64,000 nt of DNA from Physcomitrium patens (taxonomy: Eukaryota; Streptophyta; Bryopsida; Funariales; Funariaceae), in the NCBI RefSeq assembly GCF_000002425.4, contig NC_037256.1, positions 16,650,830-16,714,829 on the forward strand. Reading direction: 5' to 3'. Below the pieces are notes generated by a model. That model was given only the letters and a program-made list of their open reading frames with translations. It ran no database searches and was not told where the DNA came from. Within the stretch, counting starts at the first letter, position 1; each line of letters begins with the position of its first letter. This document shows positions 11,600 to 25,265 of the stretch, piece by piece. Made by a program: the position numbers and the translations under genes.

Positions 11600-13400
11600 T
11601 ATGTGTAACTTGTTTGAATGAATGCCAATAGAGGCCTTTCCTAGATCTGCACTAGACGTACATATGTGTGCATAAGTGTAAGGTTAGGTCCTGTTCTCAA
11701 AGATGCAAAATGCAGGAGCGGTGAAGTTACAACCCTAAAGTAAACCAAGTCTAACAATGCAGTATTAACAATCATTTCGCTTTGAAACTATTGCAATCAA
11801 CAGCTATGAACCAGCATAGTCATTCATCTAACCACTCAGTAGTAGTATGAAGTCTCAACATGCCTTCCTAACGTAGGAGGCTCTCTCCGCTCTCAAGGCC
11901 TGATTACGGAGCTTAATATCAATTGTTTTGAGCAAAGGAAAAGACGCACTCCAAGTAGAATATTATCACGGCGCACCTGCTCCAAAGCTTCTAATTGCTC
12001 AATGACTCATCTTAATACTTACAGAATAAGTACTGCCGAAAATGCAATGGCCTGTCCAGCTACCGCTCGGCGCAGGCATAAAGCGGAGATAGTTGGATAT
12101 GAAAGAATGATTCACTGCTTCAACAGTGCGACTGCGAGGTGAGAGAGGAAAAGGATCTTGACTCGAGCAGCTCCTCCTCCACATTATGGATCCTGGTACG
12201 GGCTACGAACAAAATATGACATCGCTAGACCCGGAAATGGATCTACTACAATATCAGTGTATACTCCATACGTAAACTTACATTTCGATGGCCCAGGGGG
12301 AAGGACGGGAAGTACACGTCAACATCGCCAACCGAATATACCTGACACAGTTAATGATTGTCGTTGTGTTTTTAATTTTAACTTAACTTTTTGCATTTAT
12401 CGAAGACACACAATTGATGAGAATGCACTTTCAAACTACGAGGTGCTAAGTGCAGAGGCTCAAAACGATTCCAACATTTCAACGAAAGCCCATTCTCCTG
12501 GGGAAGCGAAGCACTGTACTGCAGATGCGAGAGCTGACAACAACCGTGATCATCACAACTAAAATACCCTCACGAGAAGCAACCGCGTTAGCTCCAGCAC
12601 TACTCCGGAACTAATAAAATATACATAGAAAATATCTTTCTCACCTTCATCTGCACAGCACAAGAGAGTACAACGCTACTCAATCATTCCAAACGAAGAT
12701 CCAAATCTGGTTCATTGTCAGGATTTGCCACCCCATTGACACTCGCTGCAATGTCCAAGACGAGGTTTATCTATAATACAGTTTAATCGATCCTCCTGTC
12801 AGCAGTCTGGTTGCTTAAAAACAAACTTACCAACTCTCAGCCATTGATTGCTGCCACAGCAGCCGCCATAGAAACAAAGCTGGACCCGCCCTTCTGCCAC
12901 TAATTAAGGATCCCTTTTGGTGTCGCAAGTTGCGATTCGCCTCACATTCATTTGAAAATTGTTACAAGAACGACATATTTTTTTCTCAACTTTTTTACAG
13001 CGAGTCTGATCAACCACGGACCTTCCCAACCGCAAGAGCCATTCATCCAGAAATGAAACGAATGCCGTCCTCCATGCAGTGACTTCACAAACACAGCCTC
13101 CAACGCAGGGAGAGTTTCGACGAAGAGGGGTAGCTCGCGCGTCAGTGACAAAGACGGCAATTGCGACGTCCAAGACCCCTCGCGCACATTGATGCCGATC
13201 TCAGTTTGCACGTGAAGACCGATAGCGCTGCGACGCGGTGATAGGGTCACAGGCAACCTCGTTTTTCCGAGCAAGATAGTCACGGGTACGGGTATCCCGA
13301 GTCGGAGAGGCAAGTTATCATCCCATGAATTTGATAGAGTATCGTCAATAAACCATTGCTCTCTTCATAATTAGCACATGGCCTGGGGTGGCAGGGGTGG
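11600..13400. other. Upstream region of the TLC gene
   Basis: Balanced base composition continues about 1.8 kb upstream of the first TLC exon and ends sharply near 13.4 kb, where AT-rich sequence starts. Probably this holds the promoter and 5' leader. A 121-codon minus-strand frame (12948-13313) lacks an ATG start and any recognised motif, so it is not called as a gene. Confidence 0.4.
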
Positions 13401-14259
13401 GTTATTTTTTTAGGTTAAATTTTAATCAGATTTAACATTAAAATCTGGAAATTATATTGATTAAAAAACAAGGTTTAACTTATATGGGTCCTGTTGCAGG
13501 CAAGATTCACATAACTATTCATCAGTGTTTGCTAGGATGTTAAATATTGAATGTGACAAGCTTGTCATCTTAGGAAATACTATAGTGGCAATGCCCTATT
13601 ACTTGTCACCGTGACAACCCTGCACCGTCCCATTTGTAAAAACACTACCGTTTGCCAAAGACTAAGGTGATGAAGTTTTTATCATTGATTTAAGCAAGAA
13701 AAGATGTGGTTGCCTATTCCATGTTTTTTTACTATATTTTACAAAAACTACTAATTTAAACATATTAGAATTTATTATTTGCAAACATTACAAAGAAACC
13801 ATCACCATTTATAAGAAGAGCAAGTATCCCACAACTCATCTTATTGAGATTTGTAAATCTTATAATATGATAGAATAACTCAAAAAATTGGATATTTAAG
13901 AAGATCTTTTAAAATGATAGTTAAGTTATGTCAACAAGAAGCATAAAGCTTTTTGATCTCATTCTTCTATGGCTCTTTTGTTTGGAAAGCAAAATTCAAT
14001 CAACAACTTCATGTTGTCAAAGATCAATTCTACTATTAGAAATTTCTTTGAGAAATATTTGGTAATGCATTATTTTGTAACAAGGAACTTGAGTATTTAT
14101 TTGAGTATCTATAGTAATTTGTCTCTAGTGGTAAAGAAGTTGTGAAATATTTTAATTCACATTATAGCATGAAAGTTAGGTAGTTCCTATCATAGAAGTC
14201 TTATAATATTTGTCTACTTAAAAAGCATACATCAACTAGATAAGAATCATTATAGAAGT

Positions 14260-14292
<33 letters not shown>

Positions 14293-14562
14293 CTACTTTG
14301 AATTGATTTTACATGGTCTTGTGCATAAACAAGATTTTATAATTGTCAATATAATACAAAATGCCAAATGGACCAAAATCAAGAATGTAATGTCTATTAA
14401 GAAGTTCAAAGCTCATCCTATCAAGAGTTTCAAAATTCTTTAAATAATTGATCATCTTATTGTTGAGTATCAATGTGATTTATGTTTTTTTTCTAAAATC
14501 CTTATTTATTTCCATCAACTACAAAGAGATTTGAATAAGTTATTTAAAGAATGAACATTGAT

Positions 14563-14648
14563 CATGAATGAATTGCTTTATTTAATAGACATAGCTTGTT
14601 AAAGATCTTTAACAAGCCATGACTATTAAATAAAGCAATCCATTCATG
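14563..14648. repeat. 86-bp near-perfect palindrome
   Basis: Two 43-base arms meet with no spacer at aaaga|tcttt (centre 14605/14606) and differ at three positions. The arms contain ttgctttatttaatag and gcttgttaaaga. A foldback this clean in decayed AT-rich DNA suggests a recent inverted duplication, a foldback MITE remnant or a hairpin transcript. No target-site duplication was identified. Confidence 0.8.
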
Positions 14649-17600
14649 AAAGTGTACTTATTAAAATTTATATTAATGATAATATTCATATAAATGATAC
14701 TTAGCAAGAGAAATTGTATATACAAATTATGTCATCTCATTTCAACAATTTGAGTTTGAGAATTTGTTTCAATTTAAACATTTGATTAAAGACATCATTG
14801 CAATATTAACTATCCAATGAAGTTGCATGGCTCTCTTATAACAAATTATAATTTAATTATTTACAATAGCAAAATCTAATGTAACCTTCAAAATATTTTT
14901 TTTTAACATTTGACTTCATCCACTCAATGTTGGGAAATTTGATGAGTGCCAAAAAGGAGTAGAAACTTGTCTTCATCAAGACAAACCATTATATGTTTAT
15001 TGAAAGTTTGGTCAACTAGAACAACAACTTGTTTTAGTTGAATGCATAAGATGATAAGTTTAAGAGAATGGAGGCAGAGTAGCTCCAAGCCTCTAATGAC
15101 AATGATTAGATGCAAAGGCCAAGACTTCCCATGCTCTTGCTTTAGTTGTGCAAAATGGGTTCAAAATCAAGACTTCTTCCACTCTCACCTTCAATTTGTC
15201 CTTGAGTAAGAAAGAATGTTGTCATCTTTTGTATCATTCAACAACAAGAATCCTTCATTTGAACAATAACCTTGTCATTTATAGGTTTTACACAGGTTTT
15301 TTTTAAATCCAAATTAGATTTATTTAAAATAAATAAATAACAAGAAAAAAAACACGGGTTTATTCCACCTCCACACATGGCATGGAACCAAGTGGAGCAC
15401 CACCAACTCATGGGAAGGTTGATTGAGGACCTGCTGATATCTGCCCAGGAGCATTCTGCAGGATGAAATTGTGCGGAGAACTGGTGCCCAATAGGAGCAG
15501 AGGTGTGAAAGGAAGTTGAGGTGGGAATATGGCCCCCAATGTGTGTGCTCAAAAACAAGGTGAAGAGTTGTGGTCATGGAGCAAGCAGCTCAAGTACGAT
15601 GCAGACCAGGGAGAGCTCACTGCACTGCACCTCCTTCTCCTCCTCCTCCGCAGCAGTAGCAGCACCCTTGGTGCTGAATCGGTTGCAGGACGTTTAACTG
15701 GCGCTGATGATGACTCTATCCCATGTTGGTGTCATGATTTGATGAAACCAGACTTCAGTTGTGAAATTCCACACCCTTGCTCGATGGTAGCTAGCAGGAA
15801 GATCACAAATCTCTGATGTTCTAAAAAAATAAACAAATAAGACGAAAGTTAGGTAGCAATGACCAGTAAGGAGGCTATCACCAGACCTGTACCAGGTAGG
15901 GATTGGACCTTAAAAGCTTTACAGTTTGGTTCCTCTTGAAGATGACTCAGTGTCGTTTTTCTCTGAGCTGTGCAAGGTAAAAAATTCAATATTCAATATT
16001 CAATAATAATGCCTTTCCCGTAAGTAACGAGTCAGAGTTTCATAACGCATCTGCTCCGTTCCAATCACATGCTACTACAGGTGCACTTACAGGTCATTAT
16101 ACCACACTCAACTGCTGATGTCGTTCAATGAAGATTCATAACCTTCACACAATTGGGGTCCTGCTCCCCACCCAAACGTCTCAAGTGGCGGATGTTCGTT
16201 TGGGATGTTCATCGACAGAACACCACCCCTGGTAAGAAGGCACCAGGTGTCCTGTCAAAGTGGTCGATTCGACGAAGAAGCACAATCTGCGTAATCAGGC
16301 AGCTGGCGCACAGAAGGCGGGCGATGTCAGAGACCTGCTCTGTTTGTGTGTGTGTGTGTGTGAACCCTAAGGACTGTTTGCATGTACTTGACGAGCTGTT
16401 CTCAGATCTGAGCTTGTGTCAGCTGCGTGCCGGTTGGAGTAAACATGGAGACAGACAGAGAGAGAATAGATTGCATCGTGAATGTGGACGTCGAGGGCCC
16501 ATCGCCATTCATTGCTCCTGCTGCAACTAGCTTGCTTTTTCATGCGACGTTCATGTTGTAGAGAACACATGCGAAGAACACTGCCTTGAAGACGTAGGCT
16601 TGGTTTCCGAGCCTGAGGCCTGGGGTTCGTGTTTTAGGTTTGAAGTAGGTTCCAGAACGATATTGAAGTCCCAGAGCATGTGGTTGTTGGGTACAGAGCT
16701 GCACCTGGAGGTATCTTTCTTCGTCCTCTTTTCTTTTACATCTCCTTTAACTTTTATTGTTTTTAAAACACGGTATTAGGTTAAGACCGTGGTTATGAAG
16801 TAGAGCATGTAAATGAGATTTGAAGGGAGGGTGGTGAGGAAAGATAGGAAATGCCAAATGATAAACAGTTATTTATTTTTATTTTATTTTTATTTTTTTT
16901 TAACATTGGAGTGGGTTTTCAAAAGTTTGGTTAAACTTGCAAATTGTTGAGAATGTTTAGAAAGACACAAGAGTAATAGTAAGTCATACACACACACGAG
17001 TAGTAGTAAGTCATACACACACAAGGGTTTCTAAGGAGAGAGAGCTTCACACACACAAAAATCTATTGATCTGGTTGTGTCTCGTACACAAGAAGAGAGA
17101 AGATAAGAGGATGAACAATACTTCTCCAATAGACTCTAAATACTGTAGCTACAATAATTACTATAGTCTACATTAAATATTATGGAGAGCGTCGACTACA
17201 TTTAATGATCTCAAGACAAACAACATGAAAAATGAAAACGAATGAATAATAGATTTGGCTTTTTGTGACACTGGTTATCAATCGTATAATAAATCTAAGT
17301 AGTTGGTTTTTGAGTTGCTCTCTAACAAAGTATAAGAGGTCATAGAAAAACTATTTATTGCATGATATCTAGGTTCCATGTCACTCTGTTTTTTTTTTTT
17401 TTTTTTTTTTTTTTTTTGTTCTTTTTGCTACCTTTTTATGCTTTGTTTCTTCTGAGTTGATTAATAGGTCAATTGATTCTAAAACCCAAATTAATTTCTT
17501 ACATTTTAGTTACTGCATCAAATCTTTATACCGATATTAAAATTAAATGCTTAATTTAATACTTTCTAATAATTCCATTTAGGGCTTAAATTTATTTCTG

Positions 17601-19296
17601 AAAGACAAAACCAAATTTCTTTGGAAAAGTCTAGTATGAAAAATTATAATCAGAAAACATAGATGGATTATTACATTTTAAGTTTTTATAAAGGATAAAG
17701 AAATAAATTCAAGCTTTTAGATTAGTTTTAATTATTACTAATGTTCTTAAAAGAAATATTGATAAGTTTTAGTCTTATTTAAAATTCAATAAGTGATAAT
17801 TTTATAGTTATTAAACTAATACTACAGGTTAAGAGAAACCAATTCAATACTGATTTTTTTGTTCAAAGAACATATTTGTTATTGACAATCTCTTTTCATC
17901 ATTTAAATCTATTTTATATAACTATCAAATGAAACAAAAGAAATAAATACAATCATGATTTTCAAAATTTGTATGATTTTGTATGTAAATTTTGTATAAA
18001 AAAGAAATATATACTTAGATCAAATAATTTATAAAAAATTATTTAATTCTTATTTAAATGGTATGTATTATACTAATTTTTGCAAAAAAAGCTCAGTTAG
18101 ATAAATTTTGCTTATGTATACAGTATTAATAAACCCTTTAATAAGTAAATAATTTATTCTGAGTATAATTTTTTTTAATATTAAACAGTATATTTATAGA
18201 AAGTAATAATTTTAATTGATTTTTTAAAATAGTAGTAATTTAGATTTATCACTATGTGCAAAGTTTTATGCCAATACTCAAAACAAATTATAAGAATATT
18301 CAAGATTTTAATTCAATTCTTAAATTATATAATGATTTCCTTTGAAAATAATTGACATGATTATTTATCAATAATATCTTAGTAATTTTTTCATATATTC
18401 TTATTGAACCAATGTAAATTAAACTTAATTAGTAGTAGTAAAAAAAAAAAAAAAGTCATTTGTATTACTTTTAAAATAATACTTTTAATATATATAAAAA
18501 AATGATAAAGCAACTTAAAGTTTTACTAAAGCGACCCACCCATTATTACAATCATGAAAAAATAATTACTTTTAGATTTATTTTTCTACTATTGGATTTG
18601 TAACTAATGAAAAAAAATACATTCATCCACAATCATGATAATCAAATCTTCATTGTTGCTGTTTTGCGATTAATTTTTTCAACTCACAATCATGATAATC
18701 TAATCTATATTGCGATAGTCCTTAATAATAAAATCCTAATTATTTATTTAAAAGATGGAAGGATTTGCCATAGATTTATCTTATTGCTCCATTTTTCATT
18801 GGGATGAAGGCTAGATTAGTCTTTTCTTCATTACTACCTTCCTCTCTTTCCTAAAGCACTTTGCCACCTTCACACTTCAATATAAGATCTCAAAAGTATG
18901 TTGCAAAAACTTTTGCAATGACCATTGCAAAGATCAGCTTTTAAAAGCTTCTCGATGTTTGTACAGGGTTGATGAGAGCTTGAGGCTTGCCAATCATTGT
19001 CAAAATCAATATGAAGAGCTAATGTACAATTAATTTTGTAGTTCATTGAGTAGCAGTAGCAACTACTATTTTACAACATCTATGTGTTGATTAGTGAGCT
19101 TTCTTTCTAAGTTTGTAATAATATATATTCCTAGTGATTGACTAAGTAGTAGTTGTTGTAACTATGATTAGCATCTTTTTTCTTCTTAAAATTAGAAATT
19201 TATGTTTGTGAGTTGAAAAAACATAGAATCATTGTTGCGGCAATTGTACACTCTCTTTCTTTGAGGTATAATGTGTTGGCTATGTGCAGCACTATC

Positions 19297-19680
19297 ATGT
19301 AGTAACATGAATATATGATAAAAAATAAAAAAATGTATCTTATTGTAAAAGAAGCTAGTAGAAAGATGTAATAGAAAATAATGATAAATTATAGAAAGAT
19401 AATAAAAAATTTAGTCTTAATACTGACTTTTATACTAGGAACTTCTATTTACTTTGTAAAAATATAAATGAGCCAAATCAAAGTAAATGAGATAAGAAAT
19501 TAAAATAGACATGTTTAAAAGAGAGGTAAAAATGGTTATAGTAAAACTTATCTCAAATTGTTAAAAAAATTTATTTAAAGAGGATTGGTTATCAATCAAG
19601 GTTAAAATCAGATCTTGAGACACAAAATCATACATCTAGAAAGATGATGACGGCATCAAAGAAGTCAAAGCTTTCAAAAT
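19297..19680 (+). mobile_element. Fragment of a Z-type LTR
   Basis: This segment aligns with the first part of the solo LTR at 35717. Both share ttctatttactttgtaa and, farther on, atcagatcttgag followed by cacaaaa. It is AT-enriched relative to the other copy, as expected for an older insertion. I could not find its right end. Confidence 0.5.
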
Positions 19681-20031
19681 TGAGGGACCTTGTGAAAAGC
19701 ATTTAAATTATTGTACAAGTATGTTATTTGTTCTTGGAGGTGAGATATATAGAATAGACTAAAAATTGATACTATGCATGTTGATTACTAGTAAGCCAAT
19801 TGAAAAGAAGAATTTGGATGTAATGATGTTGCTTTCTATGACCATAATAGAGTGGAATCTTGATATTGCATCTCGACCACATGCTTGCCTTTTTTTTGTA
19901 GTGTATTTGTTATACTATAGTCCTTGTTATATGCTATAAGATATTAAAATAGTATATGGATTCCCAAATTTTGTAATAAATTTGTTGCATTGAAACTAAT
20001 CTTTTTTTGATAATTAATATTTTTAATAAAT

Positions 20032-20087
<56 letters not shown>

Positions 20088-20475
20088 TTTAGATTTTAAA
20101 ATTAAGCAATTATAATATTCTATACTTTCAAATCATATGCGTCAACCATTTTTGTGAGGTAGATATTTTAACACAATTTTATCTTTGTTTTTTTTTATAT
20201 TTTTTCCATTTGAATCTAGAATTTTGAAGTTAAGCAATTGCAATATTTGATGTTTTTAAATTATAATATATTTCTTTTGAAAAAAATCAATCACTTTAAG
20301 TGGATGTCTTGCTTGAAATAGATCCTGTTTCTACTATAATATCTAGTATTGCATGAATTTCTTTATACTTCATATATAGAATAGAAGGATTATTTTATAA
20401 TCTTTGTTAATGTCATTTGTTCATTGATTGTATCTTTTTATTCCAACACATTTGATTTAAGAATTAAGTATTATG

Positions 20476-20524
<49 letters not shown>

Positions 20525-21333
20525 GGATATAGATAGATAGATATCTATTTTATAGAGAGAAGAAAAAAAAGTTCAATTTTGGGAGTGTCTATAAATTAAT
20601 CTGTATGTTGTTCATCAAAAGATATAAAGTAGGACCTTGTTTTAATATTTGAAGGCTACAAATTTGAAATTTTGGATCTTAGACAAAGAATGCATAAATA
20701 GTTACAAGGTCTTTGTCAACTGTTGAAGATACAAAGGCTTGAGATTTTAGATGGTATATAATAGAGAGTAATGGGGGCCTTTTTGTAGATGCAAAGGTTA
20801 GCTCTGTCATCAATATATCTATCTATGTTTTTTTCATTAAAAAGTATTGTATATTAGATGATGTTGCAAAGTTGATTAAGGATCAAATTATACTTTTCAA
20901 CAAGTTGTGTCTTCACACTCATCATAATTGCAATCTAAATTAGATATTTTTTTTATATAGCCAAACTTCTTTAAATTAATTTTTCTTCTTAAAAAAATTC
21001 AAATATCACTTAAACAAAATTTGGATATAATTTTTTTTGAAATATCAATAAATATTAAATAAAAAATAACATTACATATATCATTTTCAGTGCATTAGTA
21101 TACAATTAATTGATAACTAACATCACTTGAAGTAGTAACCACCTAAATTTTTTTAAATGAGTATATGTAATAATTTTTTAAAATACTAGTACTAACACAC
21201 TATTCAACTTTATTTTATTTAAATATTATTTGTAAATAATTGCAAGAAAAAAATTATCCTTATAGGATATGTGCAAATATTATGTTCCATTGACTTATAA
21301 TTGTTACAAAAGCACCTCCTTGTTCTTGCTTCT

Positions 21334-21862
21334 TATCAATGACATTAACCTCAAAGAATTAAAATATCAATATACTCTTGTGTCATTCATAAAAATTAAA
21401 AAATCACTCAAAGATGATATATTATTAAATTAAAATAGATATTATTAAAGACAAGAAGACTAAAAAGTCTTGAAACAAGAATAAGGACTAGAAAGGTATT
21501 GATAAGAGTGAAGAAGGCTTAACTCTTGCCTCTATATATATTCTTAATTAGGAACTATAAAGCAATATCCTATAAGACCTCCAAAATGTATTGACTTTGT
21601 AAGATACGTATTTTAACTTCTAAAGCAAGTTTTCTATATGTGTACAACATAATTAACTTATTCTATAGGCTAATAATGTATGATTAATTTTTTGATAAAG
21701 TTTTTAAGTTATCAATCAACTGTAAATACATTTAAAGTCAAAACAACATCTATGGATCTTTTAAGAAGCTTTTTTAGAAAATATTATGAAATAAATCTAC
21801 TTTTAATTACTTCTACTCAATCATATAGGTAAATGTTAAAATAAATATGTATATTGGTGATA
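21334..21862 (-). repeat. 3' LTR of chromovirus relic C
   Basis: On the minus strand this is a diverged, AT-shifted copy of the 552-bp LTR of element A. It keeps the TATA word, the start-site hairpin (gaggcaagagttaagccttc, then ttcactctt) and the terminal TTGATA. It lies directly downstream of the relic's ORF3 and polypurine stretch (gaagaagggataa). Confidence 0.8.
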
Positions 21863-21903
21863 TTATCCCTTCTTCTAAGAACAAGTTTTATAAGGAGCAT
21901 CCA

Positions 21904-22300
21904 TCATATGTTGAAAAAAATCTAAGATGTGACAAATTGTATTTCCTATATACTATGATCTTTGTTTTCTTAGAAGTTGGTTAATAGGTTCTCTCAGCCA
22001 TTGATAGTATGTCATATCAAGATGGAAAGTCCATCCTATGATTTGATTATTGTTGAGACCTTCATAACTCGTTTCAAATAAAACATTTGGAACATCGTCA
22101 AAAGCCATTTCTACCTCTAATAAAATTAACAAACATTGAAAGTCTCTTCCAAGGTTGTGATGTCAAATATATTATATCTTACCATCTATTTAAAGAAAGA
22201 TATGTTATTCTTGAAGATCTTCATCTCAATTATGTTATTTTAAAGTTTGTAATAATCACAATCTTTCATTTGATAAGTCAATAAGTGATAGCTCTTTAGT
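21904..22300 (-). pseudogene. ORF3 remnant of chromovirus C
   Basis: The minus strand is collinear with the third open frame of element A. It retains segments such as LLILLEV, SYEGLNNNQIIGW and WLREPINQL, with stops in place of Gln/Arg/Trp codons but no frame-breaking indel in the C-terminal two thirds. This is one of four copies showing that the frame once encoded protein. Confidence 0.7.
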
Positions 22301-22319
22301 TAAATCTGTTGGTTGTTCA

Positions 22320-23451
22320 TTCTCTATCTCCTAAGTATCACAAATACATATAAGTTATAAACAATAGTAAAAGGTAGAATGCTATCTTCCTTGGATCTTA
22401 TTTCTTCTATAGCAAAGATTTGTTATTCTTCATCTTAGTTTTGATCGATGTCGTCAATAAAAAGCCTCAACCTTCTTTGTTACATTTGCAAGATTCTTTG
22501 TAAATTCCTATGTATGTTCAGTAATATCATATCCATATTAATGAACAAAATATTCAAATCTATTTTGGTGCCACCTTGAATCTAAGACTTCTTCCACTTC
22601 AAACTTTTGATTATTATCCTCTTTTATAGGAAGAGGTGGCATTTGTCTTCTTCTTAAGATATTCGCTATCTTATATGGCTCAAGATGAGATTTATAGAAT
22701 ATGAAATAAATCTTTATAAAGTTCAATAGATATAATTGATAAAAAATAAAATTTACTTATTCACAAATAAAAAAAAGTCTAAGCCTATAATAGTCTAACT
22801 TTTCACAAAGATGAGTAGTCTTGATATTGCAACAAAATAGTAACATCTTATCATTTAAAATGAATTGTGGTTGTTCTTTGTAATAAGCATCTACATTGAT
22901 CTTTTGTCATGCTTGAACTTCCTTTCTCTGTATCTTCATTGTTGTATGTAACTTTGAAAAATGATTTTTTAAATCTTTTGCTATAAGATTATTAACTATT
23001 GAAAAGTCAAAAATATCAAGTTATAGATGATAAGCATAATTGATAAAAAAAAGGTTTTTGTTGAATAGAAGAATATATTGAATTATTGTATGCAAATTTT
23101 GCTAATAAAAAAAATTGTTTAATCATCTTGATGATAATTGATAGTATACCTCAAATATTGCTCTAAAACTTCATTCACTTTTTTTGTTTATCCATCAATT
23201 TGAGAATAAAAAGCTAAAAAGAGCTTTGTATTGATGTTTAAAATCTTAAAAAGGATTTTCTAAAATCTTAATATAAATTGAGTCTTCCTATTTAATATTA
23301 TATTTTTAAAAAATCCATAATAATAATAGATGTTATCAAAAAAAAAACTTAGCCATTTTTTCACCCTTGATATGTTTTGTATATGATACAAAATGTACCA
23401 TTTCAATAAAAAAATCTACTTTAATAAATATAAAATCACACAAACTTGAAA
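22320..23451 (-). pseudogene. pol 3' remnant of chromovirus C (integrase C-terminus, chromodomain)
   Basis: Minus-strand translation recovers decayed integrase core (MVHFVSY-like), then the C-terminal region SHLEPYKIANILRRRQMPPL and FEVEEVLDSRWHQNRFEYFVH, which is the start of a chromodomain. Multiple stops and A/T enrichment show it is dead. The upstream part of the same pol was displaced to about 51963-52640 by insertion of B. Confidence 0.75.
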
Positions 23452-23456
23452 TTAGA

Positions 23457-23986
23457 TGTCATAGATATATATATTTACTTTAATATTTACTTATAAAATT
23501 AAGTAGAAGTAGATAAAAATAGACTTATTTCATAATATTTTATAGAAAAGCTTTCTAAAATCTTCATAGATGCTACTTTGACTTTATATGTATTTATAGT
23601 TGATTGATAAGTTAGAAACTTAATCAACAAGTTAACCATGTATTGATAGCTTGTGAAATAAGTTAACTATGTAGCATGTATATAGAAAACTTATCTTGCA
23701 AGTTAAAATATGTGTCTTATAAAGTCAATACATTTTAAAGATCTTATAGGATATTGCCACGTAGCTCTTAATTAAGAGTATATATAGAAATAAGAGTGAA
23801 GCCTTCTTCACTCTTGTTAATGCCTTTCTAGTCCTTAGTCTTATCTCATGGCTTTCTAAGTCTTCTTGTCTTTAGTAATAGACATTCTAATTTAATACTA
23901 TATCATTTTTGAATGATTTTCTAGTCTTTTTAAGTGACAAAAGAATGTATTGATATTCAATTCTTTGAGGTTTTTATCCTTGATAG
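23457..23986 (+). repeat. 5' LTR of chromovirus B
   Basis: It starts TGTCA, ends TTGATA and aligns along its length with the LTR of A. The TATA word and a start-site hairpin (ataagagtgaag, cctt, cttcactcttgtt) are conserved. Just after it lies tttgatataagagc, a good match to the plant initiator-Met primer-binding sequence. Confidence 0.85.
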
Positions 23987-24229
23987 TTTGATATAAGAGC
24001 TACCTTATTATTCTTATCTTATTTTAGAAGTAAGTAGATTATCTTACTTCTATTGTTATATTTTCAAAGTTGTAGATTATCCACCATTAATAAAATTATT
24101 TAATTTTTTAATACCAATTTTTTTCTTTAAAGAGAGCAAACTATCTTTCTTTGTGGAAATTTTCATTTGATATTAGAGGTTGTGGATTATTTTATTCTAA
24201 TTCGACTTGTAGATTTATTATGTTGTTTG

Positions 24230-25265
24230 AAATAAAAAAAAAGTCATAGATGCTATACTTGCAAGAAGTGAGAATAGATTTGCAACTATTGTAAATCTTC
24301 ACAAACTTTTCAATACTCTTAAAGTAAAAATTTCATGCATCATCAGTGCTAATTATGGAAATATTAATCCTACGCCTATAAAAGAAGCTTAGAATCTACA
24401 GCAAAAAGTTATGCAGTTGAAGGAAGCAAGTAGAACAATCTTACAACCAAATCTAAGAAGTTTTACTTTTATAACTACATTGGGCATACAAATTAGTATG
24501 CCTAATAATTTTGATGGAACAAGATTAAAATTTTAAAGATTTTTGTAATAAATCAAGCTCTATTTAAAGTTACATATATTTCAATATCTTGATGGATTTA
24601 CTCAAGTTGGAATTATAGGTGCACTACTATTTAGAAGTGATCTCTTTTGATTTATATCATTAATGAAAAAAGATTCACAATTATTTTATAATTGAAATTT
24701 ATTTATAAAAGTTTTTACGACTATATTTTAAGATAATAATGAAAAAAGAATAGCAAAGATCAGGCTCTTATCTTTACAACAAGGATCAAGGTCAGCTATC
24801 ATATATGCTGCTTAATTCCAAAACCTTGCTTGCAATGTGGATTTAAATGACAAAGCCCTTATCAATCAATTTTGATATGGATTAAAGAATAACATCAAAG
24901 ATTTGTTATTGACAATGTTTAAAATTTTTTATTATTCAAGTTGTTATATGCAAAAATCGATTATTTGAAAGACGTCAAGAATAAAGATTTGGCTGAAGAA
25001 GAACAAGCCAAGTATTAACAATAGCTCCTAAGTTTTTAGAAACTTATTTATTAAGGCCAAAATCAATGAAAATTAATACGATATATTTTAAATTCCTCAC
25101 TAAGCAAGAAAAGTCTTGACCTCATCAAGAAGGTTTATACTTATATTATAGAGAAGCTAAGCATAGTGTTCAACATTATTCAAAGAAGCAAGGCAATTAC
25201 AAAATAAAGAGCATGATTACCAAAGAAGATAATGTATCAAAAAATGAGTTTTTCCAGCTATAATA
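24230..25265 (+). pseudogene. gag relic of chromovirus B
   Basis: Broken translation matches Gag of A and E: RSENRFATI near the start, then a degenerate FDGTRLKFQGF, and a remnant of the zinc-knuckle region near 25100-25200. Many in-frame stops. Confidence 0.7.

Larger units (their letters stand above)
13400..21333. other. AT-rich gene-poor spacer
   Basis: Mostly low-complexity AT-rich DNA. It contains (AT)n arrays near 14268-14292, 20036-20083 and 20479-20521, a poly-T run near 17389-17417, and a poly-A run near 18441-18455. A more balanced island at about 15.35-16.75 kb includes a short (GT)n; it has open frames on both strands but no recognisable protein. A roughly 30-bp doublet around the word taagtcatacacacac lies near 16970-17025. 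No gene is supported. Confidence 0.5.

Noticed and set aside
12948..13313. 121-codon minus-strand frame
   Set aside because: Begins at a non-ATG codon and shows no motif; upstream of the TLC gene, where a leader is expected.
15238..16750. Balanced-composition island with several frames
   Set aside because: Frames on both strands are mutually exclusive, contain a (GT)n run and match nothing I know; I note the island but do not call a gene.
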